Assembly (NCBI GenBank): GCA_029762755.1
Contig: JARVGH010000001.1
Location: 457,598-521,597, forward strand
From: Candidatus Bathyarchaeum tardum
GTDB lineage: Archaea > Thermoproteota > Bathyarchaeia > Bathyarchaeales > Bathyarchaeaceae
DNA: 64,000 nt
Direction of reading: 5' to 3'
Within the stretch, counting starts at the first letter, position 1. Every line of letters starts with the position of its first letter. The position numbers were made by a program, and so were the translations under genes. Positions 55,912 to 63,970 of this stretch are shown here, one piece after another. The notes beneath the pieces are model-generated. The model saw nothing but the letters and a program-made list of their open reading frames with translations, did no database searches and was not told the DNA's origin.

Positions 55912-55959
55912 GCCTCAACGATGCCAACGTTGCGATCTTCCAGGCTGATCTACTCGCCC
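55883..55959 (-). tRNA. tRNA-Ala (GGC)
   Basis: On the minus strand GGGCGAG pairs with CTCGTCC, including the G3-U70 wobble that marks tRNA-Ala. The anticodon stem CAACG/CGTTG encloses TTGGCAT, giving anticodon GGC. The T loop is TTCAAAC, the discriminator is A and CCA is encoded at 55883-55885. It is the integration target of the 5.1-kb element. Confidence 0.95.
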
Positions 55960-56102
55960 ATTGTTATTTTACACCTGACAAGAACGCTATTAAGCGTTAT
56001 GGGAGAAAAAAAATCAGTGTTTTGGTTATTAATCCTTGCGTTTCAGGTTCATTCAAAAAACTGAAACTTAAATACCAGAAAAACATCCTAAATGGAGTTA
56101 TA

Positions 56103-56180
56103 GGGCCGGTCGTCTAGCTCGGTTAGGACATCTGCTTGACGTGCAGAAGGTCGCCGGTTCAAATCCGGTCCGGCCCACCA
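56103..56180 (+). tRNA. tRNA-Val (GAC)
   Basis: Acceptor GGGCCGG pairs with CCGGCCC. The anticodon stem TCTGC/GCAGA encloses TTGACGT, giving anticodon GAC. The T stem GCCGG/CCGGT encloses TTCAAAT. The discriminator is A and CCA is encoded. It is divergent from tRNA-Ala. Confidence 0.95.
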
Positions 56181-56210
56181 TCTTAACTTCTAGAACATTA
56201 CGCCTTCAAG

Positions 56211-58712
56211 TCACTGCTTTTTGTATGCCTTGAAATAAGCATAAACCACCATGACAACCGTTGCAACAACAATCAATGTATACACAATGGCATCAAAGGA
56301 AACCTCAGTATCCTCGATATTGTTTGTTGTATCTTCAGCAAAACAGTAAATGTTCCAATCGTTGTTTCCGATATACAATTTTCCGTCTACTACAGCAGGG
56401 GAAGACCAACTCACCGCAGATGTTGTATACGCCAAAGTTTTGTTGCTTGTTTCGGCGTCTATGATAAAAATGTGGCGTTGACTGGTTACTAAGTAAATGT
56501 TGCCGCTGGCATAGGAGGGTGAAACATAAAGTTCGTCTCCGGAGTATGATCGCCACAGTTTTTCTCCGGTTGTTGCGTTTAAGCAAGCTACGTCAAACTT
56601 GTCAATGATATAGACTTTCCCGTCAACATAGATGGGTGAAGAAACAATGAATTCTACGGCGCTGGGGTTTGAATAAGACCATATGGTTTCTCCTGAATTA
56701 ACATCTAATGCGTAATAGTCCCGTACGTTGCTAGAAACAAACACCATGCCGTCTGCAACCGTTGGGGTGCCTTGCATGTCGCTTCCGCCAATGTAAGGGC
56801 GGTTATACTCTAAGGTTTTTCTCCAAACTAAGGTTCCATCTTTTGCGTCAAGTTTGTAAAGGGCACCTTCGTTGGGTTCTTCTGAAGTAAAATACAACGC
56901 CCCGTCAGCAACTGTTGGGGACGACTTGATTATTCCTTCTGTTTCATAGGTCCATGCTGGGTTGCCGTTGTCGGTGTTTACGGCATACAGGGTTCCATCA
57001 ACTGAACCAACATACACGAATTTACCTACTACTGCTGGAGAAGAACGCAACATGACTGCTGCACCGGAAATAACGGGCAAATCTGCGTTGACGTAAGTTT
57101 TCCATATCAAGTAACCCTGATACGCATCTAAACAGTAAAGAAAACCGTCGTCACTGACAATAAACAGTTTGCCATCCACTACTGCGGGACTGGACTCGAT
57201 GGTGCCGTTTGTTTGATACTTCCAAACTAACTCGCCATTAGTTGCGTCAACTGCGTAAATGTTCATGTCCTGCGAACCAGCATACACAATCCCGTTTACT
57301 ATACTGGGGGAAGAAATAACTGCCCCTTCTGTTTCGTAACTCCAAACAATGCGTAAACTTGAGGGACCTTCATTACCAATTGAAGAACGTTTAGCATCGT
57401 TTCTGAACATTGGCCATGAACCCCAGGAATCAGACGAGCTAGTTCCAAAAGCCCATATTTGATCGATATTGTCATACTCGTTTCCAGACAAAGAATCAAT
57501 GGCAGTGGTAATGTCGCCTGGAATAACAAACAATTTGCCATATGCTACAATTACAGACTCTCGAGGCGCAAAAGCCTCCATGGGAAGAGACCAAATAACC
57601 TCACCTGTGAATGCATCTAAACAAACAAATTCGGACTTTCCAATTTCTTGACCAAAGGACGCGTCTTGCCCGCTGGTTACGTAAACTTTGCCGTCTGCTA
57701 CTGTTGCCATTCCTGGAAACAGCATCGTTCCGGGACCTTGATAACTCCAAACTAACTCTCCAGTTTCCATGTTAATGGCGTAAACGTTTCCGTCCTTGTT
57801 GGGTTCATAAACCATGCCATACCCGACTGCAGTTCCTGATGTAAAGTAACCATTCGTTGCTGGAGTATATGTCCACAAGATTTCTCCAGTTGTAGCATTG
57901 AAACAATACATAGTGTTATCATCTGTTCCTCCTCGAACAAACATGCCGTCAGAATAGGAACCAGAAAAAATCATAGGGGCTTTGGTTCGGGTGCTCCAAA
58001 GGATTTCACCTGTTTTAGCATCCAAGGCGAATTGCATAGACTGGAAGGAACCTGGGAAAATCTTTCCGTCTCCGTAAGTTAATCCTATTCCAACTATGCC
58101 GCTTCCGGGGATATAGGTTTCCCATTCAAAAATCGGAGGTTTAGAAGGGTCAGAAAAGTTCCATGCTTCAATGTATGACAGGTTTTTGATGTAGAACATT
58201 TTTTCTTCAGGACTGTAAACTTGATTGTTGTACAGTCCCGTATCAGCATTAAAAGAACTGCTGGTCCACAAGATTTCTCCCGTTTGGGGGTTTAGGCAGG
58301 TTCCTTGTACTATCATGTGGGCGCTGTCAATTTTGTAAACTATTGGCCAGGTTCCTTTCATTTCGATTTGGGTCTCCCACACTGTTTCTCCTGTTTCAGG
58401 ATCAAGGGCAAAAACTGTGGTATCAGAAGAAACAAAAACCATACCATTAAAGGCGGAAATGTAACTATGAATATTAGTTATGTTGGCTTTCCACAAAATG
58501 TCTGAAGTTGAAGGAGCCGGGCTTTCTGAAAAACGAGCAGTATCTGAATTTCCGCTTACTTGAGTCCATTCATACTGCAACAGGTTTTGGACACTGTTTT
58601 CTGTTGATTGAGCGTTAACTTGGAAACTTGGAATCAGAACAAAACTGGAAACTAACAGGATAGCCGCCAAAGTAGCAACAATCCTGAGGTGAGGAGTTTG
58701 GGTTTTTTTCAT
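56211..58712 (-). CDS. Large exported PQQ-propeller repeat protein
   Basis: An 833-residue protein with a signal peptide (IVATLAAILLVSSFVLIPSF) and a C-terminal transmembrane helix (DAIVYTLIVVATVVMVVYAY) followed by a basic tail (KAYKKQ). Between them lie many repeats of about 40 residues with the motif (A/V)DGKVYV.S...LYALDA.TGE..W, that is two PQQ-type eight-bladed propellers. No dehydrogenase catalytic residues were seen. It would be displayed on the cell surface, perhaps binding ligands or partners. It stands alone after tRNA-Val. Confidence 0.85.
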   Translation of the reverse strand: MKKTQTPHLRIVATLAAILLVSSFVLIPSFQVNAQSTENSVQNLLQYEWTQVSGNSDTARFSESPAPSTSDILWKANITNIHSYISAFNGMVFVSSDTTVFALDPETGETVWETQIEMKGTWPIVYKIDSAHMIVQGTCLNPQTGEILWTSSSFNADTGLYNNQVYSPEEKMFYIKNLSYIEAWNFSDPSKPPIFEWETYIPGSGIVGIGLTYGDGKIFPGSFQSMQFALDAKTGEILWSTRTKAPMIFSGSYSDGMFVRGGTDDNTMYCFNATTGEILWTYTPATNGYFTSGTAVGYGMVYEPNKDGNVYAINMETGELVWSYQGPGTMLFPGMATVADGKVYVTSGQDASFGQEIGKSEFVCLDAFTGEVIWSLPMEAFAPRESVIVAYGKLFVIPGDITTAIDSLSGNEYDNIDQIWAFGTSSSDSWGSWPMFRNDAKRSSIGNEGPSSLRIVWSYETEGAVISSPSIVNGIVYAGSQDMNIYAVDATNGELVWKYQTNGTIESSPAVVDGKLFIVSDDGFLYCLDAYQGYLIWKTYVNADLPVISGAAVMLRSSPAVVGKFVYVGSVDGTLYAVNTDNGNPAWTYETEGIIKSSPTVADGALYFTSEEPNEGALYKLDAKDGTLVWRKTLEYNRPYIGGSDMQGTPTVADGMVFVSSNVRDYYALDVNSGETIWSYSNPSAVEFIVSSPIYVDGKVYIIDKFDVACLNATTGEKLWRSYSGDELYVSPSYASGNIYLVTSQRHIFIIDAETSNKTLAYTTSAVSWSSPAVVDGKLYIGNNDWNIYCFAEDTTNNIEDTEVSFDAIVYTLIVVATVVMVVYAYFKAYKKQ

Positions 58713-58845
58713 TTTAAAAGCTCCGAAAAATAACCGTTATGTGAACCAAAAAGGCTAGTTATACTATAAGTTTTTGGTATTCCATCCAATGAAGAGAAGA
58801 CTTTCTTAGAGCATCTAATTGTTAAAAATACTACTGTCCGCTCAT

Positions 58846-59472
58846 TTAGTAATATAGGGTAGCGAACAAAACAAACCCAACTGTCAACGAAAGTAAGGTT
58901 CCTGCCAGAGTTTGACCAAACGTGTGATTTTTTAGTTTTATTCTGGACCATCCTACTAGTCCGACAATTGATGCTAGGGGTAGGGCGGTTGCGCCAAACA
59001 CGAAAACTAGGGCAAAAATTGGTCCGGTTACTCCAGCAGTGTGGATGCTAACTTTCCAGAACAGGTTGATTCCCATGGCAATTATTGAAACAAACAAGGA
59101 ACCCAAAGCCAAAAGAAACATTATTTTTGTGTCAGTAATTGAGAAAATTATGGCAGCTGCTGAGTAGCTTGCTATAGCAATTAAGAAGAAAGGAGTTCGG
59201 GCAGTTCTTTGGGAAACGTATATGTCAACTGTTTTTTTGTGTTTAAAATAAAGAATCGCCAAAAACGGGAAGAAGGCAAAACACAAAACGCACAGAAAAA
59301 TTGTGAAGGGCACAGATAGGGAACCTAAACCAATGGGTGACCATAAAGAGAAACAAATTGTCGCAATTATGGCTACAGTAGGCGGGGCAACAAATATCGA
59401 AATGAAATTAGCCAAATCCTGAGTAAACTCTTTTTGTGAATTTTTACCACTGCTTTTTTGTAGTAACATCAA
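58846..59472 (-). CDS. PAP2-like membrane phosphatase
   Basis: A 208-residue membrane protein with about six helices. Possible PAP2 motifs are the basic segment IYVSQRTARTPFF, the SIHTAGVTG stretch (in place of PSGH) and the final GWSRIKLKNHTFGQTLAG with Arg and His. PAP2 enzymes remove phosphate from lipid or isoprenoid phosphates. The motifs are divergent, so the assignment is moderate. It is divergent from a winged-helix gene. Confidence 0.68.
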   Translation of the reverse strand: MMLLQKSSGKNSQKEFTQDLANFISIFVAPPTVAIIATICFSLWSPIGLGSLSVPFTIFLCVLCFAFFPFLAILYFKHKKTVDIYVSQRTARTPFFLIAIASYSAAAIIFSITDTKIMFLLALGSLFVSIIAMGINLFWKVSIHTAGVTGPIFALVFVFGATALPLASIVGLVGWSRIKLKNHTFGQTLAGTLLSLTVGFVLFATLYY

Positions 59473-59607
59473 GCGTTCTGGGTACTAAGTTATTCGGTGG
59501 TTTTTATAATTTTATGAATTCACAATAATGAAACTTGCTTTGCTTTGAACTTGGCTTTTTTGTTGCACAAGCATAATATTGGTCTGGAATCTAAAGTTAG
59601 TTAAACC

Positions 59608-60048
59608 TTGATTGTGGTCGTTTTGTCTGAACAAGCAACAACTAAAGAAAAAATTTGTTTTCAAATCCAAGCTTTCCTTTTGAACAAGTCAGCTAATTTC
59701 ATGCAGATAGTTGAAGTCTGTGATGCTCCAAAAGAAACTGTAAATGATTACTTGAATGATCTAATCGACATAAACCATGTTGTGCTAAAGCCTAAACGAA
59801 AACAAGGCATAGAAAAATACGCCCTTACTGACAAAGGAAAAAATGCTATAACTCTTCTTTTGGAAAAACAAAACATCAAAACCCAGATTGATAAAATGAC
59901 TTCAGAGCAATTTCTGCAGTTCAAAAAGTTTCTGGATTTCATAGTGAAAAGTAAACAAGGTGATCAGTTCATTTTACAGCTTTCAGATGCAAAAGGCCTC
60001 AAAAAATTGAAGAAATTCAAAAATTTGGGAACAACTGTTGCCCCTTAA
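59608..60048 (+). CDS. Winged-helix transcription regulator
   Basis: A 146-residue protein: ICFQIQAFLLNKSANFMQIV, ETVNDYLNDLIDINHVVLKP and RKQGIEKYALTDKGKNAITL form a winged-helix domain. A helical C-terminal tail follows (ALTDKGKNAITLLLEKQN, then SEQFLQFKKFLDFIVK). The start could also be TTG at 59623. The target is unknown. Confidence 0.72.
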   Translation: MIVVVLSEQATTKEKICFQIQAFLLNKSANFMQIVEVCDAPKETVNDYLNDLIDINHVVLKPKRKQGIEKYALTDKGKNAITLLLEKQNIKTQIDKMTSEQFLQFKKFLDFIVKSKQGDQFILQLSDAKGLKKLKKFKNLGTTVAP

Positions 60049-60166
60049 AGATTCAACAAATTGAATTATGCTGAGTTTAAGGATCCTGTGTATTTATCAT
60101 CGGTATCCTTGGTTCTGAAACATTATATTGAATCTGTTCTAAAAGTCTTAAACAAGGGAACCGGAT

Positions 60167-60358
60167 TTGCCAAAAGACAACTCACATCGAGATTTCGTAA
60201 GTTTGAATCATTCTATCCGAAAACGAGAAGAAAAAAAGACTCGGTCTGCAAAATGCAAAAGCTGCGGACGGGTAACCCTTTATCGCCTTAGTGACGTGAA
60301 AGGCAAACGGCTAGTTTGTAAAGCGTGCAAAAAACCGATTACCTTAACCCGCATATAA
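60167..60358 (+). CDS. Small zinc-ribbon protein
   Basis: A 63-residue frame with a clear ribbon: CKSCGRVTLYRLSDVKGKRL followed by VCKACKKPITLTRI. The N-terminal basic region (HSIRKREEKKTRSAK) may bind nucleic acid. A 76-codon frame on another reading frame (60061-60291) overlaps it and has no such motif, so I reject that one. TTG start with a weak upstream purine tract. Confidence 0.65.
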   Translation: MPKDNSHRDFVSLNHSIRKREEKKTRSAKCKSCGRVTLYRLSDVKGKRLVCKACKKPITLTRI

Positions 60359-60501
60359 TTTATGATCGATCATAACTGAGATGTCGAGGCAAGATATTTT
60401 CTCTTAGCAGCCTTCTGGTACTTTGATTATAACTTAATTTATATTCTTGTAGGGAAAACAATTTTACTTTACACCACAGATTGTATGTGTGTGACCTAAA
60501 A

Positions 60502-60684
60502 TTGTCAGGCGTTGAAGTAAAAAAAGAACAAAAAGAAAACCAAGTTCACCTATGTGAGTCGTGTATGAACACGGTTGTCCAAACCTTCAGCCATATGCAA
60601 AACCAAATCGCACGGTTAAAGCAGGAAAACCTGAAACTTCAAATGGATTTAGAACAATTCAAAAACAGCAAAAATAACTTCTGA
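60502..60684 (+). CDS. Small coiled-coil protein with CxxC motif
   Basis: The frame opens at 60481; TTG at 60502 is the preferred start (SGVEVKKEQKE). The product is about 60 residues with LCESCMNTVVQTFSHMQNQI then ARLKQENLKLQMDLEQFKNS, that is one CxxC pair followed by a coiled coil. Function unknown. Several proteins of similar size cluster here. Confidence 0.6.
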   Translation: MSGVEVKKEQKENQVHLCESCMNTVVQTFSHMQNQIARLKQENLKLQMDLEQFKNSKNNF

Positions 60685-60758
60685 AAAAAACCCAAGCAAG
60701 TTTAACTGATTTTTATTCTTATTTGGCAGCTTAAAACGCCCTTTAACCGGGGTTTATT

Positions 60759-60902
60759 TCATTTTGCTGGAGCAAGTTCTTGTTCTAGGTGCAATGCTTT
60801 TTCGTCTATTTCTAACCTTAAGCGGATAAGTTCATTGTTAAGTTGCTTTTTTTCGCTTTGAAGTTTTTTGATTTTATTTTTCAGTTCTTTAACAGACAGC
60901 AT
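60759..60902 (-). CDS. Small coiled-coil protein, 47 residues
   Basis: ATG at 60902 follows GGTGA. The product is almost wholly heptad-like: MLSVKELKNKIKKLQSEKKQ then LNNELIRLRLEIDEKALHLE and QELAPAK. It lies convergent to the CxxC coiled-coil gene at 60502-60684 and divergent from the zinc-ribbon/coiled-coil gene at 61084, and could bind either product, although this is speculation. Confidence 0.6.
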   Translation of the reverse strand: MLSVKELKNKIKKLQSEKKQLNNELIRLRLEIDEKALHLEQELAPAK

Positions 60903-61083
60903 TTTCACCAACAATAAATCCTGTCTGCAGATTTAATATATTCTTTATTACTGAATCAGATACATTAAGCAAACTAAAATCTTCTAAAAACAGTCAAAAA
61001 TCGTAACATTTCATAAATTAGAGTATTCGCCAAGCCGTAACAAGTGATAATATCCAAAAATACACAACAGCAAACAGGTAAGC

Positions 61084-61512
61084 ATGACAAAAATCAAGTG
61101 CCCCCGCCAATCTTGCAAAAAAGAGTTCGAAAAACCAGTTTTAGTAACTAATTTCATTTTCACACCAACAAAAGAAACATATCTTGCTTGTCCATACTGC
61201 TTGACCCGAATCGAGAGTAACAGCAGAACATGCAACTGCCCAACAGTTGTTAATCCTGTTATTGGATCACTTTCAAAAAATGAACAAGAGATTACACCTG
61301 AACCACAAGCAAATGATGGGACTTGTCTAAAAGAGAATTTCTCTAACTCAGTTACATTGGAACGAATTGGGACGCTAGAAAAACAGAAAGAACAGTTGCT
61401 AACACAAGTAGAAGAGCTAAAACAAGGGGCAATAAAAAAAATTAGCAAACTGGAAGAAGAGATTGCTGACCTCAAGGAAGAAAAACAAGCCCTTGAACAG
61501 CTTACAAACTAG
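61084..61512 (+). CDS. Zinc-ribbon and coiled-coil protein
   Basis: A 142-residue protein. The N-terminal Cys pattern (IKCPRQSCKKEF, LACPYCLTRI and CNCPT) gives a zinc-binding region of about 50 residues, then an acidic linker, then a coiled coil in residues 92-140 (TLEKQKEQLLTQVEELKQGA, ISKLEEEIADLKEEKQALEQ). Such layouts are common in uncharacterised archaeal proteins. No enzymatic motif. Confidence 0.72.
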   Translation: MTKIKCPRQSCKKEFEKPVLVTNFIFTPTKETYLACPYCLTRIESNSRTCNCPTVVNPVIGSLSKNEQEITPEPQANDGTCLKENFSNSVTLERIGTLEKQKEQLLTQVEELKQGAIKKISKLEEEIADLKEEKQALEQLTN

Positions 61513-61603
61513 TAACAATAACCTGTTTAACCTAACTCAAGCTAGGTAGATGTTAATTGCACCCTTTTTTGGCATTTTTGTGTAGACTTAGAGCTACAAG
61601 ACA

Positions 61604-61723
61604 TTAACGCCTAGGAATAAAATCTTTAACTGGCGTGTTATCTTTTGGGCAAACCGCTTTTTTAATTCGCATGTCCCACGTGACAGCAGTTCCGTTACAC
61701 TCTGGACAACAATATTCTGTCAA
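61604..61723 (-). CDS. Zinc-ribbon mini-protein, 39 residues
   Basis: The TTG at 61723 opens a 39-residue frame, TEYCCPECNGTAVTWDMRIK then KAVCPKDNTPVKDFIPRR. CCPEC and one further CP give a partial zinc ribbon. An AGGGG tract lies about 8 bases upstream. It lies convergent to the zinc-ribbon/coiled-coil gene that ends at 61512. Confidence 0.55.
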   Translation of the reverse strand: MTEYCCPECNGTAVTWDMRIKKAVCPKDNTPVKDFIPRR

Positions 61724-61822
61724 ACAACAAACCCCTATACTTTACAAATGTGCATTTAGCCTTGATAGATTTTACGCAAACACCCAAAGGAATAAGAAAT
61801 AATAACAAAATAGTAAACACTG

Positions 61823-62422
61823 ATGAATACAAAAATGAGTGTTGAACTAAGATTTGGCGTAACAGAAAATCAACAGGCTAAAGTTGCTAACATATTTTAT
61901 GATGCCTTTGGGGCTAAGTTCAACAAGTTTTATGGCAACAAACCCAAAGTGATAAATTTCCTTTCCAAAAGTCTCCGCAACGATCGAACAGTTGTTGCCC
62001 TAAAAAATGGAAAATTGGTAGGTTTTGCGGGACTGGAACACGACAAGAAAAGTTTCATTGGCCCTTGCTTCAAACAAACATCTCATGTATTTGATTTAGC
62101 AACTTTTGTAGCCGTTTTTGTTGCGAAGTTCTTTGTTCTTGCCAAAAAAACAAAACCAAAAGAACTTCATCTAGAGAGTTTAGCGGTATCCAAAACCGAA
62201 CGCGGTAAATGGGTAGGAAGTAAACTGCTACAGTTTGTTTTAAACTATGCTCGGTCAAAAGGATTTTCTCAAATCAAACTTGAAGTAGTAGATACAAATC
62301 CACGGGCTAGACAGCTCTACGAGCGCTTTGGCTTTAAAGAAGTTGAGGTTCACAAAGTTCCTTACCCCTTTAGTTTTCTGTTGGGTTTTAAAAGCGTAAC
62401 TGAAATGGTCTGTAATCTGTAA
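61823..62422 (+). CDS. GNAT family N-acetyltransferase
   Basis: A 199-residue acetyltransferase. LHLESLAVSKTERGKWVGSK carries the acetyl-CoA loop (RGKWVGSK, with Trp in the usual Gly position of RGxG), followed by LLQFVLNYARSKGFSQIKLE, then VDTNPRARQLYERFGFKEVE. The deviation in the loop is notable but the rest is intact. A hydrophobic stretch (DLATFVAVFVAKFFVLAKK) precedes it. Substrate unknown. Confidence 0.8.
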   Translation: MNTKMSVELRFGVTENQQAKVANIFYDAFGAKFNKFYGNKPKVINFLSKSLRNDRTVVALKNGKLVGFAGLEHDKKSFIGPCFKQTSHVFDLATFVAVFVAKFFVLAKKTKPKELHLESLAVSKTERGKWVGSKLLQFVLNYARSKGFSQIKLEVVDTNPRARQLYERFGFKEVEVHKVPYPFSFLLGFKSVTEMVCNL

Positions 62423-62640
62423 AATCGGAATTTTTTTTGAATATGCAAAATTTGGCATGTTTTTTCCCTAGCAATTATTGGTCCTTTTACAACATAAATC
62501 AATGTTAAACAATTACCCCTAACCGAAAGTAACTGGTCTCCGACAGTAAAATCATGTTTTTCAAGGTTTGCGGAGGAACAACGATTTCTATTTTGTTGTT
62601 CAAATTCACTCAACGATAATTTTTTTTCCTCTCCTGACAT
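62362..62640 (-). CDS. Possible small protein, weak
   Basis: A 92-residue frame on the minus strand that overlaps the end of the GNAT gene by 61 bases. The first two thirds (SLSEFEQQNRNRCSSANLEK, HDFTVGDQLLSVRGNCLTLI) look like real protein but no domain is recognised. The C-terminal 20 residues lie antisense to the GNAT gene. It may be a small real gene or a chance frame. Confidence 0.3.
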   Translation of the reverse strand: MSGEEKKLSLSEFEQQNRNRCSSANLEKHDFTVGDQLLSVRGNCLTLIYVVKGPIIAREKTCQILHIQKKFRFYRLQTISVTLLKPNRKLKG

Positions 62641-62942
62641 TTTCTTCTTTGGATAATCTGAAATTGCGTGCGTTCGGACTTGTGATCAAAAATAATTGAA
62701 AGCCATGACTTTGCCAAAAAAATGCGTTCTAAGCAAATCCCCTGAACCTTTATGGATGTAATTAGAATTACTTTGCCGAGAGCTTCAACCCCTCTTATTC
62801 ACTTGATTCCTTGTTTAGTTTACTCCCTTTCACAGGATGAGGCATGCCTTTTCACTCAATTAATTTGCATTTTCAACTAAACATAATATTGAATCTTTAT
62901 GGGAAAAAGCCATATTATCTGTTCCAGCTATTATTTGTCTGA
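62423..62942. other. Intergenic region after the GNAT gene
   Basis: Apart from the weak minus-strand frame (62362-62640), nothing was recognised. The stretch 62640-62940 contains no frame longer than 60 codons and no RNA. TTG at 62943 begins the next gene. Confidence 0.5.
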
Positions 62943-63359
62943 TTGGCTTTGTCAGACATTGACAACTCACTCAAGAACCTTAACCAGAAACTAGACTGGA
63001 TAATAAGTCGTCTAAATTATCTGGAAAACGTTCTCGCAGAAAGCCAACAATATCCCGAAGTTGTAGATTTTTTGCAAAACCTCAAAATCGGAACTGCAAT
63101 GTACGGGGAACCCCTTAAAACCCTTAACAGAATCGTTTCTGCAAAAAAACTCATCGATTCTGTTTCACTAAAAGACGAAATCAATAAAATAATCCTTAAC
63201 TACCTCGCCTTGAAAGGACCAAAAAACGTTAGCGAACTCACCCGAGAAATAAAGCGGCAACGCGGAAAAGCTTCACGTACCACAGTTCGAAACAGAATAA
63301 AATATCTAATTGAAACAAAAGCCCTGATAAAAGACGGAAACTGTTACCGGCTGCCTTGA
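62943..63359 (+). CDS. Coiled-coil and winged-helix protein
   Basis: A 138-residue protein. Residues 5-40 are a coiled coil (NSLKNLNQKLDWIISRLNYL), residues about 80-138 a winged helix (NKIILNYLALKGPKNVSELT, REIKRQRGKASRTTVRNRIK, YLIETKALIKDGNCYRL). It starts at TTG 62943 and lies 83 bases before the two small helical proteins on the same strand. Likely a DNA-binding regulator. Confidence 0.7.
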   Translation: MALSDIDNSLKNLNQKLDWIISRLNYLENVLAESQQYPEVVDFLQNLKIGTAMYGEPLKTLNRIVSAKKLIDSVSLKDEINKIILNYLALKGPKNVSELTREIKRQRGKASRTTVRNRIKYLIETKALIKDGNCYRLP

Positions 63360-63442
63360 CCGTTTGACCATGTAACTGGACAAAATTATCCAATAACTCT
63401 AAAGATTCTATCCAGAGTATATGGTATTTGAGGTGAACAAGT

Positions 63443-63727
63443 ATGACCGACCACAAAAGCGACATGCCAAAACCAGAAGAAATCTCTGGCCTGTTGGCAG
63501 CAGTATCTAAAGAATTGCCTGGATTAGTTAAAGGAATTGTTGATTCCTTCTTTAGTCCTGAAGCAGCAGCAGACATGGGTAAATCCGTTGCAACCTTCTA
63601 CAAAACTCTCAAAGAAGGAGGCATCCCCGAAGAAACTGCCCTTTCCATGACCAAAGACTACCTGGGCACATTGACAAAATGGAGCGAAGGCTTGAAAGGA
63701 ATGCGATTTGGAAACCACGAGGGATAA
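63443..63727 (+). CDS. Small helical protein, paralogue of the next gene
   Basis: A 94-residue protein with SGLLAAVSKELPGLVKGIVD and TFYKTLKEGGIPEETALSMT then KDYLGTLTKW. The second half is recognisably related to the same part of the next gene. It is highly helical without Cys. The GTG/ATG start at 63443 follows GAGGTGA. Unknown function, possibly a pair-wise complex with its neighbour. Confidence 0.7.
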   Translation: MTDHKSDMPKPEEISGLLAAVSKELPGLVKGIVDSFFSPEAAADMGKSVATFYKTLKEGGIPEETALSMTKDYLGTLTKWSEGLKGMRFGNHEG

Positions 63728-63730
63728 AGC

Positions 63731-63970
63731 ATGGGTGCTAAATCCCTTCTTTCCAGCGTCATGTACGGCTCAAAATTGGCGTTTCAATCCTTGGGCTTGG
63801 TGACCCAAACTTCAATGAAGCGACGAAAAGCCAAAGCAACCTTTACAAAAACAATGGTAGACCAAGGCGTTCCATTAGACATCGCAAACGAAATCGCCAA
63901 AGAATTCCCTAACCCAGTGTCTGACCTTTTTTCCATTCTAAAAAGTAGCGCTTTTGCCCAAAACAAATAG
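63731..63970 (+). CDS. Small helical protein, paralogue of the previous gene
   Basis: A 79-residue protein, MGAKSLLSSVMYGSKLAFQS then TFTKTMVDQGVPLDIANEIA and KEFPNPVSDLF. It begins three bases after the previous stop, so the two are surely co-translated. A further gene probably starts at ATG 63988 and leaves the window. No known domain recognised. Confidence 0.7.
   Translation: MGAKSLLSSVMYGSKLAFQSLGLVTQTSMKRRKAKATFTKTMVDQGVPLDIANEIAKEFPNPVSDLFSILKSSAFAQNK

Noticed and set aside
55834..56064. 76-codon plus-strand frame across tRNA-Ala
   Set aside because: It is antisense to the integrase and the tRNA, and has no homology-like pattern.
60061..60291. 76-codon plus-strand frame overlapping the zinc-ribbon gene
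   Set aside because: The overlapping frame with a clean zinc ribbon is more convincing.
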